A stretch of 64,000 nucleotides of DNA from contig NZ_RYZZ01000010.1 of the NCBI RefSeq assembly GCF_003989135.1, positions 79,240-143,239 on the forward strand. The letters run 5' to 3'. A program made the position numbers and the translations under genes. The notes below the pieces were generated by a model, which did no database searches, was not told the DNA's origin, and was given only the letters and a program-made list of their open reading frames with translations. This DNA is from Peribacillus cavernae (GTDB lineage Bacteria > Bacillota > Bacilli > Bacillales > DSM-1321). This document shows positions 17,985-26,765 of the stretch, piece by piece (the first letter of the stretch is position 1; each line of letters opens with the position of its first letter).

Positions 17985-18401
17985 TTATGTTTGTCTGGCT
18001 GATGAAAGCACCAGCAGCAATGAAGCGAAAAACAGGCATTCCGCAAATGATAAAAATAAAAAGCTGTTTTTTGCTACAGCCCCCACCATCGGCGACATCA
18101 TTCCCATCATCAATCCGTTGCTGTACCCTGATAATAGAGTTTGATAATCAAAGAAACTGCCGAAGATACTGCCTACAGCCATACCTAACAGGGTTGCGGC
18201 AATTGTAACCGGCAAAAAATGAAAAGGGTACACATAAATAAATATGATCCCCGATGTGAAGGCGAAAAATCCGCCTGCTACCATTGAAATCGTCATTCCC
18301 AATTGAAAACCGATAAGTTTACGCAGCTTGTAAATATAAACTAAAACACAGCCAATGAGCAGGATGTTGATATAAAATAGTAAAAAGTAGAGAGAAACCA
18401 T
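17985..18401 (-). CDS. Small integral membrane protein, copy A of a pair
   Basis: A 138-residue protein with four hydrophobic segments and Gly/Met-rich motifs (GYSNGLMMGMMSPMVG). TGAGGTG lies 5 bases before the ATG. It is the first gene of a two-gene minus-strand operon with its paralogue; both share the order: N-terminal span, short basic loop (YKLRKLIG / KKKRKLFT), GMTIS segment, Gly-rich span. Function unknown; copy number and Gly zippers hint at an oligomeric membrane assembly, but that is inference. Confidence 0.6.
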   Translation of the reverse strand: MVSLYFLLFYINILLIGCVLVYIYKLRKLIGFQLGMTISMVAGGFFAFTSGIIFIYVYPFHFLPVTIAATLLGMAVGSIFGSFFDYQTLLSGYSNGLMMGMMSPMVGAVAKNSFLFLSFAECLFFASLLLVLSSARQT

Positions 18402-18631
18402 TTGAACACCTCAACTTGTTTCTTATTTTCACTAAAAATGTTTTACCGCTTTCTTGGTAATCTTTCTGATTACTATATGCATCTATCCATGGGAAGGTTT
18501 TTTGTTATCCTATATTTAAAGTGCGTCTGCAGCCGATAATTAACGTGACGTATAGAAGGCTGTTCGCACATGAAGGATAAATAAATCATATTCTGAAAAA
18601 CTAAATAACTATTGAAGGTTGGGACTCATTT

Positions 18632-19432
18632 ATGGACTTAACTAAAATTGTACAATCCGGGCATTTTGATTTGCATATGCATACAACAGCTTCCGACGGT
18701 GAATATACGCCTGAAAATCTTGTGAAAAAAGCGCATGGTATTGGATTGAAAACCATTGCAATAACTGATCATGATACATTGGCTGGATTGGCGGCAGCTA
18801 TAAAAACTGGCGAGGAGCTCGGCATAACCGTTATTCGCGGAATTGAATTAAGCACGAAGTATAAAGGGAAAAGCGTAGATATCCTTGGATACAATGTAGC
18901 TGAAACAGCAGGTTTGAATCGTATTTTGCAAGAAATGCGTACGGAAAGGGAAGAGCGTGCGATTCGAATTATAAAAAAGTTTGAAAAAATAGGAATGCCG
19001 ATAACATTGGATGATGTGAACAAATATAGCGGGGGAGAGGTCATAAGCAGACCACATATTGCAAAAGCGATCGTTGAAAAAGGGTATGTACAAGATTACC
19101 AGACAGTGTTTGATTCTTACCTGGCAGATGGTAAACCTTGTTCAATTGACAAACTGATTATCTCACCGCAGACAGCCATTGATTTCATTCATGAATCAGG
19201 CGGTATGGCGGTTTTAGCGCACCCTGTACTTATAGGAGACGATGAACTCATAAAGGAATTACTCCACTTTAATTTTGATGGCATTGAAGTATGGCACCGT
19301 AAACAAAATCAAGCAGATAATGACCGGTACAAAGCTCTGGCGAAACAATTCAAGTTAGCAGCCACAGGCGGTTCTGATTTTCATAATGACGAACATCAAC
19401 TGGGGGTATTTGGTTTTCATGCAATTGATTGA
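18632..19432 (+). CDS. PHP-domain phosphoesterase (TrpH/YciV-like)
   Basis: Metal-dependent phosphoesterase of the PHP superfamily, related to TrpH/YciV (RNase AM-type 5'-nucleotide or oligonucleotide hydrolases). The 266 residues show the four PHP metal motifs: DLHMHTTASDGEYTPE at residues 13-28, AITDHDTL near 46, GIELS near 70 and the final SDFHNDEHQLG near 250. An HPVLIGD stretch marks motif III. The ATG follows GAAGG. It is monocistronic and ends before the Lys/Glu-repeat gene. Confidence 0.85.
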   Translation: MDLTKIVQSGHFDLHMHTTASDGEYTPENLVKKAHGIGLKTIAITDHDTLAGLAAAIKTGEELGITVIRGIELSTKYKGKSVDILGYNVAETAGLNRILQEMRTEREERAIRIIKKFEKIGMPITLDDVNKYSGGEVISRPHIAKAIVEKGYVQDYQTVFDSYLADGKPCSIDKLIISPQTAIDFIHESGGMAVLAHPVLIGDDELIKELLHFNFDGIEVWHRKQNQADNDRYKALAKQFKLAATGGSDFHNDEHQLGVFGFHAID

Positions 19433-19540
19433 AGTGTAAAGCAGAGTTGAAAAATTTCAGGAATTTGACATGAAAGTCTAATCTTTCCTCCTGCTTTTGA
19501 ATATATTATGTTATCAAACAATGAAGGGGGGATGAATGGA

Positions 19541-20074
19541 ATGGCGAAAGAAGAAAGAAAAGAAGAACGAGAAAAGAGAGCTGATGAAATGAAGAAAAAA
19601 CGCGAACAGAAGGAAGAAGAAAAGAAAGAAAAGCGTGAACAGAAGGAAGAAGAAAGAAAAGAAAGACACAAACAGAAAGAAGAAGAAAAGAAAGACAAGG
19701 AAGAAGAGAAAGAAGAAAAAGAAGAAAAGAAGGAAAAGCGTGAACAGAAGGAAGAAGAAAGAAAAGAAAGACGCAAGCAGAAAGAAGAAGAAAAGAAAGA
19801 CAAGGAAGAAGAGAAAGAAGAAGAGAAAGAAGAAAAAGAAGAAAAAGAAGAAAAGAAGGAAAAGCGTGAACAGAAGGAAGAAGAAAGAAAAGAAAGACGC
19901 AAACAGAAAGAGAAGGAAGAAAAGAAAGAAGAGAAAGAAGAAGAACAGGAAGAAGAAGAACAGGAAGAAGAAGAAGAAAAAGAGAAAAAAGGGAAACGTA
20001 AAAAGACTGAAGAAGAAAAAAAGGAAAAGCGCGAAAAAAGAGCAGGAGTAAAGCACAGTCAGAAAAAAGCATAA
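19541..20074 (+). CDS. Lys/Glu/Arg-repeat protein, charged single-helix type
   Basis: A 177-residue protein made almost entirely of Lys, Glu and Arg, with three copies of a KREQKEEERKER-type block separated by KEEEKKDKEEEKEE. Such patterning gives a long, highly soluble single alpha helix or coiled coil. There is no hydrophobic core, signal or enzyme motif. The ATG at 19541 lies 9 bases behind GAAGGGGGG; the in-frame ATG at 19508 has no site. Both strands are open in several frames because of the purine-only repeats, so the strand call rests on the ribosome binding site and the downstream terminator. Similar proteins occur in spore coats, but the function is unknown. Confidence 0.6.
   Translation: MAKEERKEEREKRADEMKKKREQKEEEKKEKREQKEEERKERHKQKEEEKKDKEEEKEEKEEKKEKREQKEEERKERRKQKEEEKKDKEEEKEEEKEEKEEKEEKKEKREQKEEERKERRKQKEKEEKKEEKEEEQEEEEQEEEEEKEKKGKRKKTEEEKKEKREKRAGVKHSQKKA
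19631..19920. repeat. Purine-only tandem repeats inside the Lys/Glu gene
   Basis: A unit beginning aagcgtgaacagaaggaag recurs at 19631, 19736 and 19862 (105 and 126 bases apart; the second unit has an extra run of gaagaaaaa-type triplets). The plus strand is nearly pure A/G for about 500 bases. Confidence 0.8.
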
Positions 20075-20119
20075 CATAAAAAGAAGAAGAAAATGAGCAA
20101 TAAAGTGAATATAAAAATG

Positions 20120-20155
20120 AAAGGCTGTTGTTACTACTAAAACAACAGCCTTTTG
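20120..20155 (+). terminator. Terminator after the Lys/Glu-repeat gene
   Basis: Stem aaaggctgttgtt / aacaacagccttt followed by TGTTG; about 45 bases after the stop. Confidence 0.8.
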
Positions 20156-20227
20156 TTGTACTATAAAACAGGTTCGAATCGGCTATAACAATCAAATCAA
20201 CCAATGATGATCTTTGCGTAAAATATA

Positions 20228-20264
20228 AAAGTCACCCTGTTTCGGCCTTCTACAGGATGACTTT
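20228..20264 (-). terminator. Terminator of the cgeB-cysC-sat group
   Basis: Stem aaagtcaccctgt / acaggatgacttt, read on the minus strand with a T-rich tail. Between it and the sat stop (20265-20377) I see a possible repeat fragment but no gene. Confidence 0.65.
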
Positions 20265-20377
20265 GTAAAGTGAAACTTCCCAGTGGGGGTTTTCTTCATC
20301 ACTACCTTAGACTTCGTGGTTTTTTCTAAGCCTTGAAGTGGGTCAAAATGTCCGTTAATGTGCGATAAATGATTCCT

Positions 20378-21511
20378 TTAGCTTTTCGTTCCTTTAATTA
20401 AGATTTCGACTACTTCAGGGCGGCTGAATTCTGGTGGAGGGGTTTGTCCGTTTCGCAGCATCTCCCTTACTTTTGTACCAGATAAGATGAGATGGTCTTC
20501 CTTGTCGTGTGGACAAGTTTTTGTCGAAGCCATATTCCCACATTTTTTACAATAGAAGCTGTGTTCAAAAAATAACGGTGTGATTCCCAGTTCCTCGACT
20601 GAAAAATGACGAAATATTTTTTGTGCGTCGTAGGTTCCATAATAGCTCCCGACACCAGCGTGGTCCCGTCCGATGATAAAATGCGTACATCCAAAATTTT
20701 TCCGGACAATGGCATGGAAAATGGCTTCTTTTGGGCCAGCATACCTCATTGCCGCCGAGAAAACTGCCAATAACACACGCTCACTTGGATAATACTGATC
20801 CAACAAAACCTGATAGCTTTCCATTCTTACCTTTGCCGGAATATCATCAGCTTTCGTTTCGCCCACTAACGGGTTTAAGAACAAGCCGTCTACAATTTCC
20901 AATGCCGACTTTTGGATATATTCATGTGCACGATGAACGGGGTTGCGGGTTTGGAAGCCCACAACGGTTTTCCAACCGTTGTTTTGAAATTCTTTTCTCG
21001 TTTCGGTCGGATCTAAATAAAACGCTTCCGAATGGTGTTTATGAGGCCGCTTAACAAGTATGACCGGTCCTGCTAAATATACAACGGGTCTCTCGAATAG
21101 TTTTTTAACTCCGGGATGGACTAAATCGGTTGTTTGATAAACTTGCTGTGCTTCAACCTGTTTATCTGGTTTATACTTTTCCTCAAGATCAAGAATGCCA
21201 TAAACAATCCCGTCAAATGTAAGTTTTATTTTTTTGCCTACTTCAAGAGAATTTGCCTTTTCTTCACTTACGGGAAGGGTAACCGGAATGCTCCAAATAA
21301 GACCGTTCGAAAGTCTCATATTAGCTAGAATAGAATCATAGTCCTTTTTGCCAAGAAAACCAGTTAAAGGACTGTAGGCACCATTTGCGATTAACTCCAG
21401 GTCTGACAGGGACATATTATCCAGTTCTACCTCGTGGGAGATAAACGAATAATCATAGTCCAAATTTATTCTGTTGACTAAAATTCCTCCATGTGGTTGA
21501 TTGGTAAACAA
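20378..21511 (-). CDS. sat: ATP sulfurylase (sulfate adenylyltransferase)
   Basis: Joins ATP and sulfate to give adenosine 5'-phosphosulfate (APS), the first step of sulfate activation. The 377 residues have a PUA-like N-terminal domain and the catalytic domain with [12 protein letters not shown] near residue 195 and [12 protein letters not shown] near 285. A CKKC...CPH metal site near 330 is typical of the bacterial homo-oligomeric form. Translation starts at a TTG 9 bases after AAAGGAG. It is the last gene of a minus-strand group behind cysC, 68 bases away. No sulfite-forming genes (cysH, cysI/J) follow, so in this context it seems to feed PAPS to the sulfotransferases at 45.7 and 58-61 kb rather than cysteine synthesis. 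That is an inference. Confidence 0.93.
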   Translation of the reverse strand: MFTNQPHGGILVNRINLDYDYSFISHEVELDNMSLSDLELIANGAYSPLTGFLGKKDYDSILANMRLSNGLIWSIPVTLPVSEEKANSLEVGKKIKLTFDGIVYGILDLEEKYKPDKQVEAQQVYQTTDLVHPGVKKLFERPVVYLAGPVILVKRPHKHHSEAFYLDPTETRKEFQNNGWKTVVGFQTRNPVHRAHEYIQKSALEIVDGLFLNPLVGETKADDIPAKVRMESYQVLLDQYYPSERVLLAVFSAAMRYAGPKEAIFHAIVRKNFGCTHFIIGRDHAGVGSYYGTYDAQKIFRHFSVEELGITPLFFEHSFYCKKCGNMASTKTCPHDKEDHLILSGTKVREMLRNGQTPPPEFSRPEVVEILIKGTKS

Positions 21512-21579
21512 AAATATTCGCTCCTTTATGCTGCTTATTTAAATCATAGCCATTGAAAAAGCTGTGCTGTTTGCCACCC

Positions 21580-22182
21580 TTATAGCCTTCCTTTAATGAA
21601 TATAAATAGTTGTTCCAGCGTTTCATCTAAGGATTGGGTAGATGTGTCAAGTACCAGTTCAGGGGAGAGGGGCTCTTCATAGGGCTGGGAAACCCCTGTA
21701 AAATCTTTTATTTCTCCGGCTCGCGCTTTTTTATATAATCCTTTAGGATCGCGGATTTCGCATTCATCTAAAGAGCATTTCACATATACTTCGATAAACT
21801 CGCTGGCTTCGAAAAGGTCTCTTGCGGCTTTTCTGTCTATTTCAAAAGGGGAAATGGCTGCTGCGAGGACAATGACACCTGCATCCACAAATAATTTTCC
21901 TACTTCGGCTATACGCCTTATATTTTCCTGACGATCCTCCAAACTGAAACCCAGATTTTTATTAATACCGTGGCGCAGGTTATCACCATCAAGTAAATAC
22001 GTCCGGATTCCCTGAGCGTGCAGCACTTTTTCCAGCGCATTGGCAAGCGTTGATTTTCCAGATCCCGATAATCCTGTAAACCAAATCATCATACTTTTAT
22101 GTTGATTGAGTTTTTGTTTGTCATCCTTAGAAACAGTGTTTTTATGCCAGATAATATGATCGATAGGGTCGATTCCACTCAT
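21580..22182 (-). CDS. cysC: APS kinase (adenylylsulfate kinase)
   Basis: Phosphorylates APS to 3'-phosphoadenosine-5'-phosphosulfate (PAPS), the donor for sulfotransferases. The 200 residues carry the P-loop GLSGSGKST at 37-45, DGDNLRHGINKNLGFS, RRIAEVGKLFVDAG and the CysC motifs DPKGLYKKARAGEIKDFTG. The ATG at 22182 follows AAAGGGGGTG; a longer in-frame ATG at 22227 is not preceded by a site. It lies directly upstream of sat, so the two together make PAPS. A CgeB-like glycosyltransferase sits upstream on the same strand, 173 bases away, which suggests a spore-surface role. Confidence 0.93.
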   Translation of the reverse strand: MSGIDPIDHIIWHKNTVSKDDKQKLNQHKSMMIWFTGLSGSGKSTLANALEKVLHAQGIRTYLLDGDNLRHGINKNLGFSLEDRQENIRRIAEVGKLFVDAGVIVLAAAISPFEIDRKAARDLFEASEFIEVYVKCSLDECEIRDPKGLYKKARAGEIKDFTGVSQPYEEPLSPELVLDTSTQSLDETLEQLFIFIKGRL

Positions 22183-22355
22183 TCTTACACCCCCTTTTAA
22201 GTACACATTAGGCAGTAGCCATAGCAAATTTATTGAAATATGAACGGAAACTATTTGAAAACTATATCTATTATTTATGCTTGTTCGCTAATGTTTGTTA
22301 CGAATTTCCACTTTTATACCATTCTAATGAAAAGAACGGAAAGGTTACTGCTCTT

Positions 22356-23324
22356 TCAGTTCAATTTTCCGTTGATAATCCTTTTAAGACGGTGATGAAA
22401 TGTATGCTGGAGCAGCACCTTTTTTCTCCCGTTAGCGGCTATCGACTGCCGTTCCTCTTCATTTGAGAGATAATAATCTAACTTTCCAATCAATTCTTCA
22501 TTTGTTTGAAACGACACAATTTCCATGTGTTCCTGAAAATGTAAGGGGAGGTCATCCATATATTGAATAAGCTGAAAGGACTTGCAACTTGCGATATCAA
22601 AGGTACGATTGTTTATACTTCGATTGATAATGCCTGCACTGTTTTGATTCGTTTTTTCATCATAAGGCCGATGAGTATTAAGAACAATTTTTGCACTGCG
22701 ATAGAAATGAGCGGCTGCACTTGGATGAACCCAGCGATTCAGTAAGCTTACGTTTGTATCTGTTGCCTTAGCGAAGAATTGTTTTCTCCACATGTTTCCG
22801 ACCACTTGAATTTGGTAGGGGGTTTCCTTTAACAACAGTAAAAGTAAACGGATCCGGTCGGGATAGGGATAGCCAACCAGACATATGTCATGCACTTTAC
22901 CTTTTTTATCTCCAGGTGTGAACACCCCGGGGTCAGTACCCAGTGGCAGATGATAAACATTTTTGTATTGTAAGCTTTTATAATAGTCCACAGCACCGCT
23001 ATCGATGGAAAAAACAATATCAAAAAAAGGAAGGATTTTAATCGATCGATCGGTGTAATAAGGATCTTCGGTTAGCCAGAGAACTGAGCGAAAACGTTGA
23101 TCTTTTATCCAATTCAATGTATCTATAGGCAGAAGATCTCCTAACAGGGTAAAAACGATATCAGGCTTAAACTGGTTACATATCAATTGGAAGCCTGAGA
23201 AGTCCTGTAATTGTGTAAAGAATTCAACCCTGACACCGAAGAATTTTTTAAGTTCTGTTAGAATACATGAATCAAAAAACTGGTAAACTCTTGCGTAACC
23301 CGAAGAAATATACAAAATGTTCAT
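22356..23324 (-). CDS. CgeB-family glycosyltransferase (spore maturation)
   Basis: Predicted cytoplasmic GT-B glycosyltransferase of the CgeB/Glyco_trans_1_2 type; CgeB helps build the outermost crust glycans of B. subtilis spores. Seen: an N-terminal Rossmann half (NILYISSGYARVYQFFDSC), the acceptor-domain LWLTEDPYYTD, then the GT1 half (DICLVGYPYPDRIRLL, NNRTFDIASCKSFQL). The last of these is the typical nucleotide-sugar-binding N-x-R-x-F-E/D-x-x-A/S motif. The ATG follows GTGGAGGT. Its minus-strand neighbours are a coat-like protein upstream and cysC-sat downstream. Confidence 0.8.
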   Translation of the reverse strand: MNILYISSGYARVYQFFDSCILTELKKFFGVRVEFFTQLQDFSGFQLICNQFKPDIVFTLLGDLLPIDTLNWIKDQRFRSVLWLTEDPYYTDRSIKILPFFDIVFSIDSGAVDYYKSLQYKNVYHLPLGTDPGVFTPGDKKGKVHDICLVGYPYPDRIRLLLLLLKETPYQIQVVGNMWRKQFFAKATDTNVSLLNRWVHPSAAAHFYRSAKIVLNTHRPYDEKTNQNSAGIINRSINNRTFDIASCKSFQLIQYMDDLPLHFQEHMEIVSFQTNEELIGKLDYYLSNEEERQSIAANGRKKVLLQHTFHHRLKRIINGKLN

Positions 23325-23387
23325 CTGCTTACCTCCACGACAGTCATTTCTGTATAGAAAAGAGGTTGCAACTCGTGATACGGTCTT

Positions 23388-23753
23388 TTAGATAAAATCA
23401 TTTGGGAGAATGGTGATGCCGGCAATGGAATGGCCACCAGCAATAAATGATCCGGTTGCTGATACATATGGTGTCGTACTGTTCATATCGTCTTCATACG
23501 AAAATTCGAAACAACCAGTTTCAGAATCGAATCCCACCAGGGTAAATACCGTGGGATTACCTGTACCATCCAGGGATAAGGGCGAAGAGGTGCCTTTATT
23601 GACAATAAATAATCTTTTTAGCTGACCGCTTTCAGCTTTTTGGTTTGCCAGTTGGGTTAATGCTTCACAAACACAGCCTTTACATTTTGGTATGGCTGAT
23701 TTTTTTTTTTTGCGGCTGGAAGAACCGTCATCAAATTCTGATACGTTACTCAT
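23388..23753 (-). CDS. Cys-containing spore coat/appendage-like protein
   Basis: A 121-residue protein with a Ser/Lys-rich N-terminus, a cysteine cluster CKGCVCEALTQLANQ at 24-38, and a beta-rich remainder (FIVNKGTSSPLSLDGTG, VTGF-type strands, GCFEFSYEDD). A Cys cluster followed by a beta-sandwich resembles CotZ/ExsY-type and appendage (DUF3992-like) coat proteins, where cysteines cross-link the layer. That link is a resemblance, not proof. AAAGGAGG lies 9 bases before the ATG at 23753; the upstream ATG at 23786 lacks a site. It leads the CgeB/cysC/sat group, 63 bases away. Confidence 0.55.
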   Translation of the reverse strand: MSNVSEFDDGSSSRKKKKSAIPKCKGCVCEALTQLANQKAESGQLKRLFIVNKGTSSPLSLDGTGNPTVFTLVGFDSETGCFEFSYEDDMNSTTPYVSATGSFIAGGHSIAGITILPNDFI

Positions 23754-23993
23754 ATATGTTGTCCTCCTTTTAGAAATAAGACTCATGTACTTACACTGAA
23801 ATCCATCTATTTACACTATATTAAAATGAAGTCCTTTCGACTTGGGTTTTTAACCAAATCTGAAAAAACGGGCCTTACACTAATGAATGGTTGAATGTAG
23901 ATTTTCTATAAAAATGGATGAACGAATAGGGTTTTGTCCAATCAATATCTCTTACCAAGCGCATATTATAGACTAATAACCTCCTACGCTGAA

Positions 23994-24225
23994 CAAGGCG
24001 CTTCCGCTTTTCTTAAGGGATATGAAAGTATAACCTTTTCAATATGAACGAGTGTCTAGCTCCAGCGCCTAGCCCCTCGAGGTCATAAGCCAATCATCTG
24101 ATGGGGAGAAAATCACTCCCCATACAGATGCTCGTCTTATGCTTGTCGGACTTGCGCAGGATGCGCTGACGTCGACGTTCGCCACAGGACGTGGCGGATC
24201 TTAGTCGACGTTCCTTTTTAGTTAG
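23994..24225. repeat. Bacillaceae intergenic repeat element (about 230 bp)
   Basis: This gene-free stretch (23754-24264) holds a structured repeat. It contains AAGGCGCTTCCGCTTTTC, GTGTCTAGCTCCAGCGCCTAG, then nested inverted repeats: catctgatggggag / ctccccatacagatg and cgccac / gtggcg inside two GTCGACGTTC copies. The tctagctccagcgcctag block is a sequence I know from many intergenic repeats of Bacillus relatives. It has no coding capacity; it is probably a non-autonomous, foldable element. Confidence 0.6.
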
Positions 24226-24264
24226 ATGTTATGAAAATAAAACACAGTTCGAGGTGTATGCAGA

Positions 24265-25026
24265 ATGAGTATTGAAATTATCCTGATGGGATTGCTCGTT
24301 GGAGGCTTAGTTGGAATGACGGGGGTTGGCGGGGCTTCCTTACTTACTCCGATTTTAGTTTTTTGGGGAATAAATCCTGCGATAGCCATTGGCACGGACT
24401 TTGCCTACAATACGATTACTAAATTATTCGGGGCTGTCCAGCACATACGGCAAAAAACGGTTAATTTTCAGCTTGTTAAACATTTAGCTATCGGAAGTCT
24501 GCCAGCGGCCATCATCGCAAATATCGTTTTTTATTCTCTCTTGTCCAACCATTATAATGAAAAGTTTATCGTTCTTTTGCTTGGCTATGTGCTAATTATT
24601 GTGTCAATAATTAGCCTCATTCAACTTATTTTCGTTCCAAACCCTGTTAATCAGTGGAAAGCAAAAACTTTAAGGGAGAAACGTTTTATCACGATCCTTG
24701 CGGGGGTGGTGATCGGAGCCATCGTTGGGGTAACTTCAGTCGGTTCGGGAAGTCTCTTTGCTCTGTTTATCCTTTACTTTTATAATGTGAAATCTTCTGA
24801 GTTAGTCGGTACAGACATCACCCATGCCTTTTTGCTTGTATTAGTTTCTGGTCTTTTGATGGCGAGGTTGGGGAACATCGACTATGTCCTGGTAGGCAAT
24901 CTTGTATGTGGATCGATTCCGGGAGCCATAATCGGCAGTAAATTAACGAAGAAGATCCCGCATTTTGCAATGAGGATCTTAATTGTTGCCATCATTTTAT
25001 GCAGTGGAATTGCTCTGGTTTCTTAA
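24265..25026 (+). CDS. TauE/SafE-family anion permease
   Basis: Integral membrane protein of 253 residues with about eight hydrophobic segments in two repeated halves. Each half starts with a Gly-rich motif (GGLVGMTGVGGASLLTP near 13-29; GAIVGVTSVGSGSLFALF near 150-167), the signature of the TauE/SafE (sulfite/organosulfonate exporter) family. The ATG follows CGAGGTG. It lies beside the sulfate-activation genes, so a role in sulfur-anion balance is possible, although family members have diverse substrates. An eroded metallophosphoesterase tail follows it. Confidence 0.8.
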   Translation: MSIEIILMGLLVGGLVGMTGVGGASLLTPILVFWGINPAIAIGTDFAYNTITKLFGAVQHIRQKTVNFQLVKHLAIGSLPAAIIANIVFYSLLSNHYNEKFIVLLLGYVLIIVSIISLIQLIFVPNPVNQWKAKTLREKRFITILAGVVIGAIVGVTSVGSGSLFALFILYFYNVKSSELVGTDITHAFLLVLVSGLLMARLGNIDYVLVGNLVCGSIPGAIIGSKLTKKIPHFAMRILIVAIILCSGIALVS

Positions 25027-25054
25027 AATGGAATGGAATGAAATAAGAATGAAC

Positions 25055-25213
25055 ATGATAAAAGGAATGCATGTCCATAATGGAAAACCTTTTTATATAA
25101 ATGAGGGATTGGGCCAAACAGGAGTAAATATTCGGATTGGAAGCCGTCCTGAAATTACTTTGCACCATTTGTCGGTATCATCCGCCAATCAGGAATCTTT
25201 ACCTGCAATGTAG
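25055..25213 (+). pseudogene. C-terminal remnant of a metallophosphoesterase
   Basis: The frame encodes a tail (GMHVHNGKPFYINEGLGQ, then RIGSRPEITLHHL) that fits the end of YkuE/YaeI-type metallophosphoesterases, where a G-x-x-x-x-N-x-G-x-G strand and RPEI close the domain. Nothing of the catalytic part is left; the upstream part overlaps the end of the TauE gene. Most likely a deletion remnant. Confidence 0.55.
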
Positions 25214-25246
25214 GACTGTTAACGATGTTGTTAACAATCCTTTTTA
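25213..25246 (+). terminator. Terminator after the phosphoesterase remnant
   Basis: Stem ggactgttaac / gttaacaatcc with one mismatch, then CTTTTTAC. Confidence 0.7.
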
Positions 25247-25261
25247 CTTCCACGTTCCTTT

Positions 25262-25819
25262 TTATGTCCGGTACAGTTTAGATAGCTTCTCCTTTGAAAT
25301 AAATAAATAGCTTGGGGCAGGATGTTTGAGAATGTTTTTATTGGAAGCTTCTGTTGAAGATAGGAATATAATCGGAAAAAAAGTGACCCATTTAAACCTT
25401 TTATAAACAGGATTCGAAATTTCCACAACCTCAAACCCCAGACGGTCACATACTTTGTTTAAAACCGTGATGCCAATAATTCCTTTAATATCATTAAAGT
25501 TTTTATGGTTCCGAATATACTCTTCAATTCCCGGTAACGATCTTTGAACATTTCGATAAATGATCTTTGCTTTTTTTACTTCACTTTTAATAAGTTTTAG
25601 TTCGTTTAATAAACGTATATTATGCAAATGAATTTTTACGCAAGTATCATTTTTTTTAATTTGAGTACCATCCGAAAGTGTAACATCTACTCCTTTATAG
25701 CGAGTAAGACGTACCCTGAAAATATTTTTGAATTCTTTCTCAGGAAGATAATTGAGCCGGGTACACATAAAATATAAAGGATCCAATGTATTCCATACTG
25801 ATAAAAGATATCCTTTCAT
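25262..25819 (-). CDS. YkoP-like protein
   Basis: A 185-residue soluble protein resembling the YkoP domain: LWNTLDPLYF, FRVRLTRYKGVDVTLSDGT, DTCVKIHLHNIRLL, and a C-terminal GFEVVEISNPVYKRF. In B. subtilis ykoP lies next to the ykoQ-ykoT sporulation genes. A YkoS-like (DUF6044) membrane protein remnant is found 3 kb away here, supporting the call. The ATG at 25819 has AAAAGGAAG; the upstream ATG at 25876 has none. Biochemical role unknown. Confidence 0.6.
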   Translation of the reverse strand: MKGYLLSVWNTLDPLYFMCTRLNYLPEKEFKNIFRVRLTRYKGVDVTLSDGTQIKKNDTCVKIHLHNIRLLNELKLIKSEVKKAKIIYRNVQRSLPGIEEYIRNHKNFNDIKGIIGITVLNKVCDRLGFEVVEISNPVYKRFKWVTFFPIIFLSSTEASNKNILKHPAPSYLFISKEKLSKLYRT

Positions 25820-25982
25820 ATTCTGACTTCCTTTTTCCTCATTTTCATGTAAAACTGTTTCTTTAGGCTGCTCCAACGAATTTTATTCTAACCCCTGATT
25901 ATATTCTTATGCTGGTGATTGTTACCTTTTAAGCGGGTCAAATAAAGTTAATTTCTTCATCTTTACTGGTTTTAACTTAATT

Positions 25983-26564
25983 ATGGATCAAAATAGAAAA
26001 CGATCATTCAGGTTTATACATGTTGAATATACTTACATGCCACCCAAGAGTAAGACACTTACGTCTGAAAATAAGAACAGCGAAGATTCATATGATGTAT
26101 GGGGTAACGTTGTCTCAAAAAAGGAAGCAGCCAAACTAAAAGAACAACATAAAGAGAGCGTCCTTGCTGCTGAAAATGGCGCCGTGAAAATCGATGAATC
26201 TCTTCTACAATTAGGCAGGAAAACGTTTTACAAGGAGAACTTTGGAAATGAAGTTTTTCTTACTGATATTCTGGGTGTAATAGAGGGACCCTTGACGGCG
26301 ACGGGGATGACAAAAGCGATTATAGCTTTGAAAGGGAAAGGCACTACAAATTTGAAAGTGGAGCTCGCAGACTCTGCTATTATCGGAGGCAGGACCTTTA
26401 AAAAAGGGGAAGTAATAGATACCGGTATCGACGTTGCAAAGGGGAGTTATACTCCACTGGGGATGCCTGTTTCTGTGTCGGCTGGCAGGATTAGAGTAGG
26501 AATCAGTTGTGCCGCCTGCCATGCAACAGTTGATACGCAAAGCAAAACTGAAAAAATCCAATGA
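25983..26564 (+). pseudogene. N-terminal half of a c-type di-haem cytochrome
   Basis: The protein reads through a di-haem-cytochrome-like start (LLQLGRKTFYKENFGNEVF, then TDILGVIEGPLT) to one haem motif CAACH followed by ATVD, then stops 13 residues later. Intact relatives continue for more than 200 residues with a second haem and a TPSLxGLxxxxPYxHDG segment. That C-terminal segment is found separately at 32557-32844. No signal peptide or clear ribosome binding site is seen. I read this as a truncated gene; it could be a short functional cytochrome if exported another way. Confidence 0.6.
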
Positions 26565-26699
26565 GTATTCCAAATGTTTACCATTGATTATTATTTCGGT
26601 CTATCAGTCCTTTTTGTGAATCTTTTTTAATGTATGTGACTTCTTTCTAAGCCATGAGAAAGTATCTTCAAATTTCGGGGATAGGTAGGCAAACGTCTA

Positions 26700-26727
26700 G
26701 ACCTAGGAACTTGAGGAACATAAGATA
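26700..26727 (+). promoter_or_regulatory. Candidate SigmaK promoter
   Basis: CATAAGATA at 26719-26727 is a perfect CATAnnnTA -10 box; GACC at 26700-26703 sits 15 bases upstream as a -35 match. It lies 39 bases before the coat-like gene at 26766. Confidence 0.5.
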
Positions 26728-26765
26728 AAACTGAATATACTCAATATAAGAAAGGGAGTTAAAAG

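Noticed and set aside
19506..20204. Long Ser/Phe/Leu-rich open frames on the minus strand opposite the Lys/Glu gene
   Set aside because: They are antisense readings of purine-only repeats, have no ribosome binding site, and run past the plus-strand terminator at 20120.
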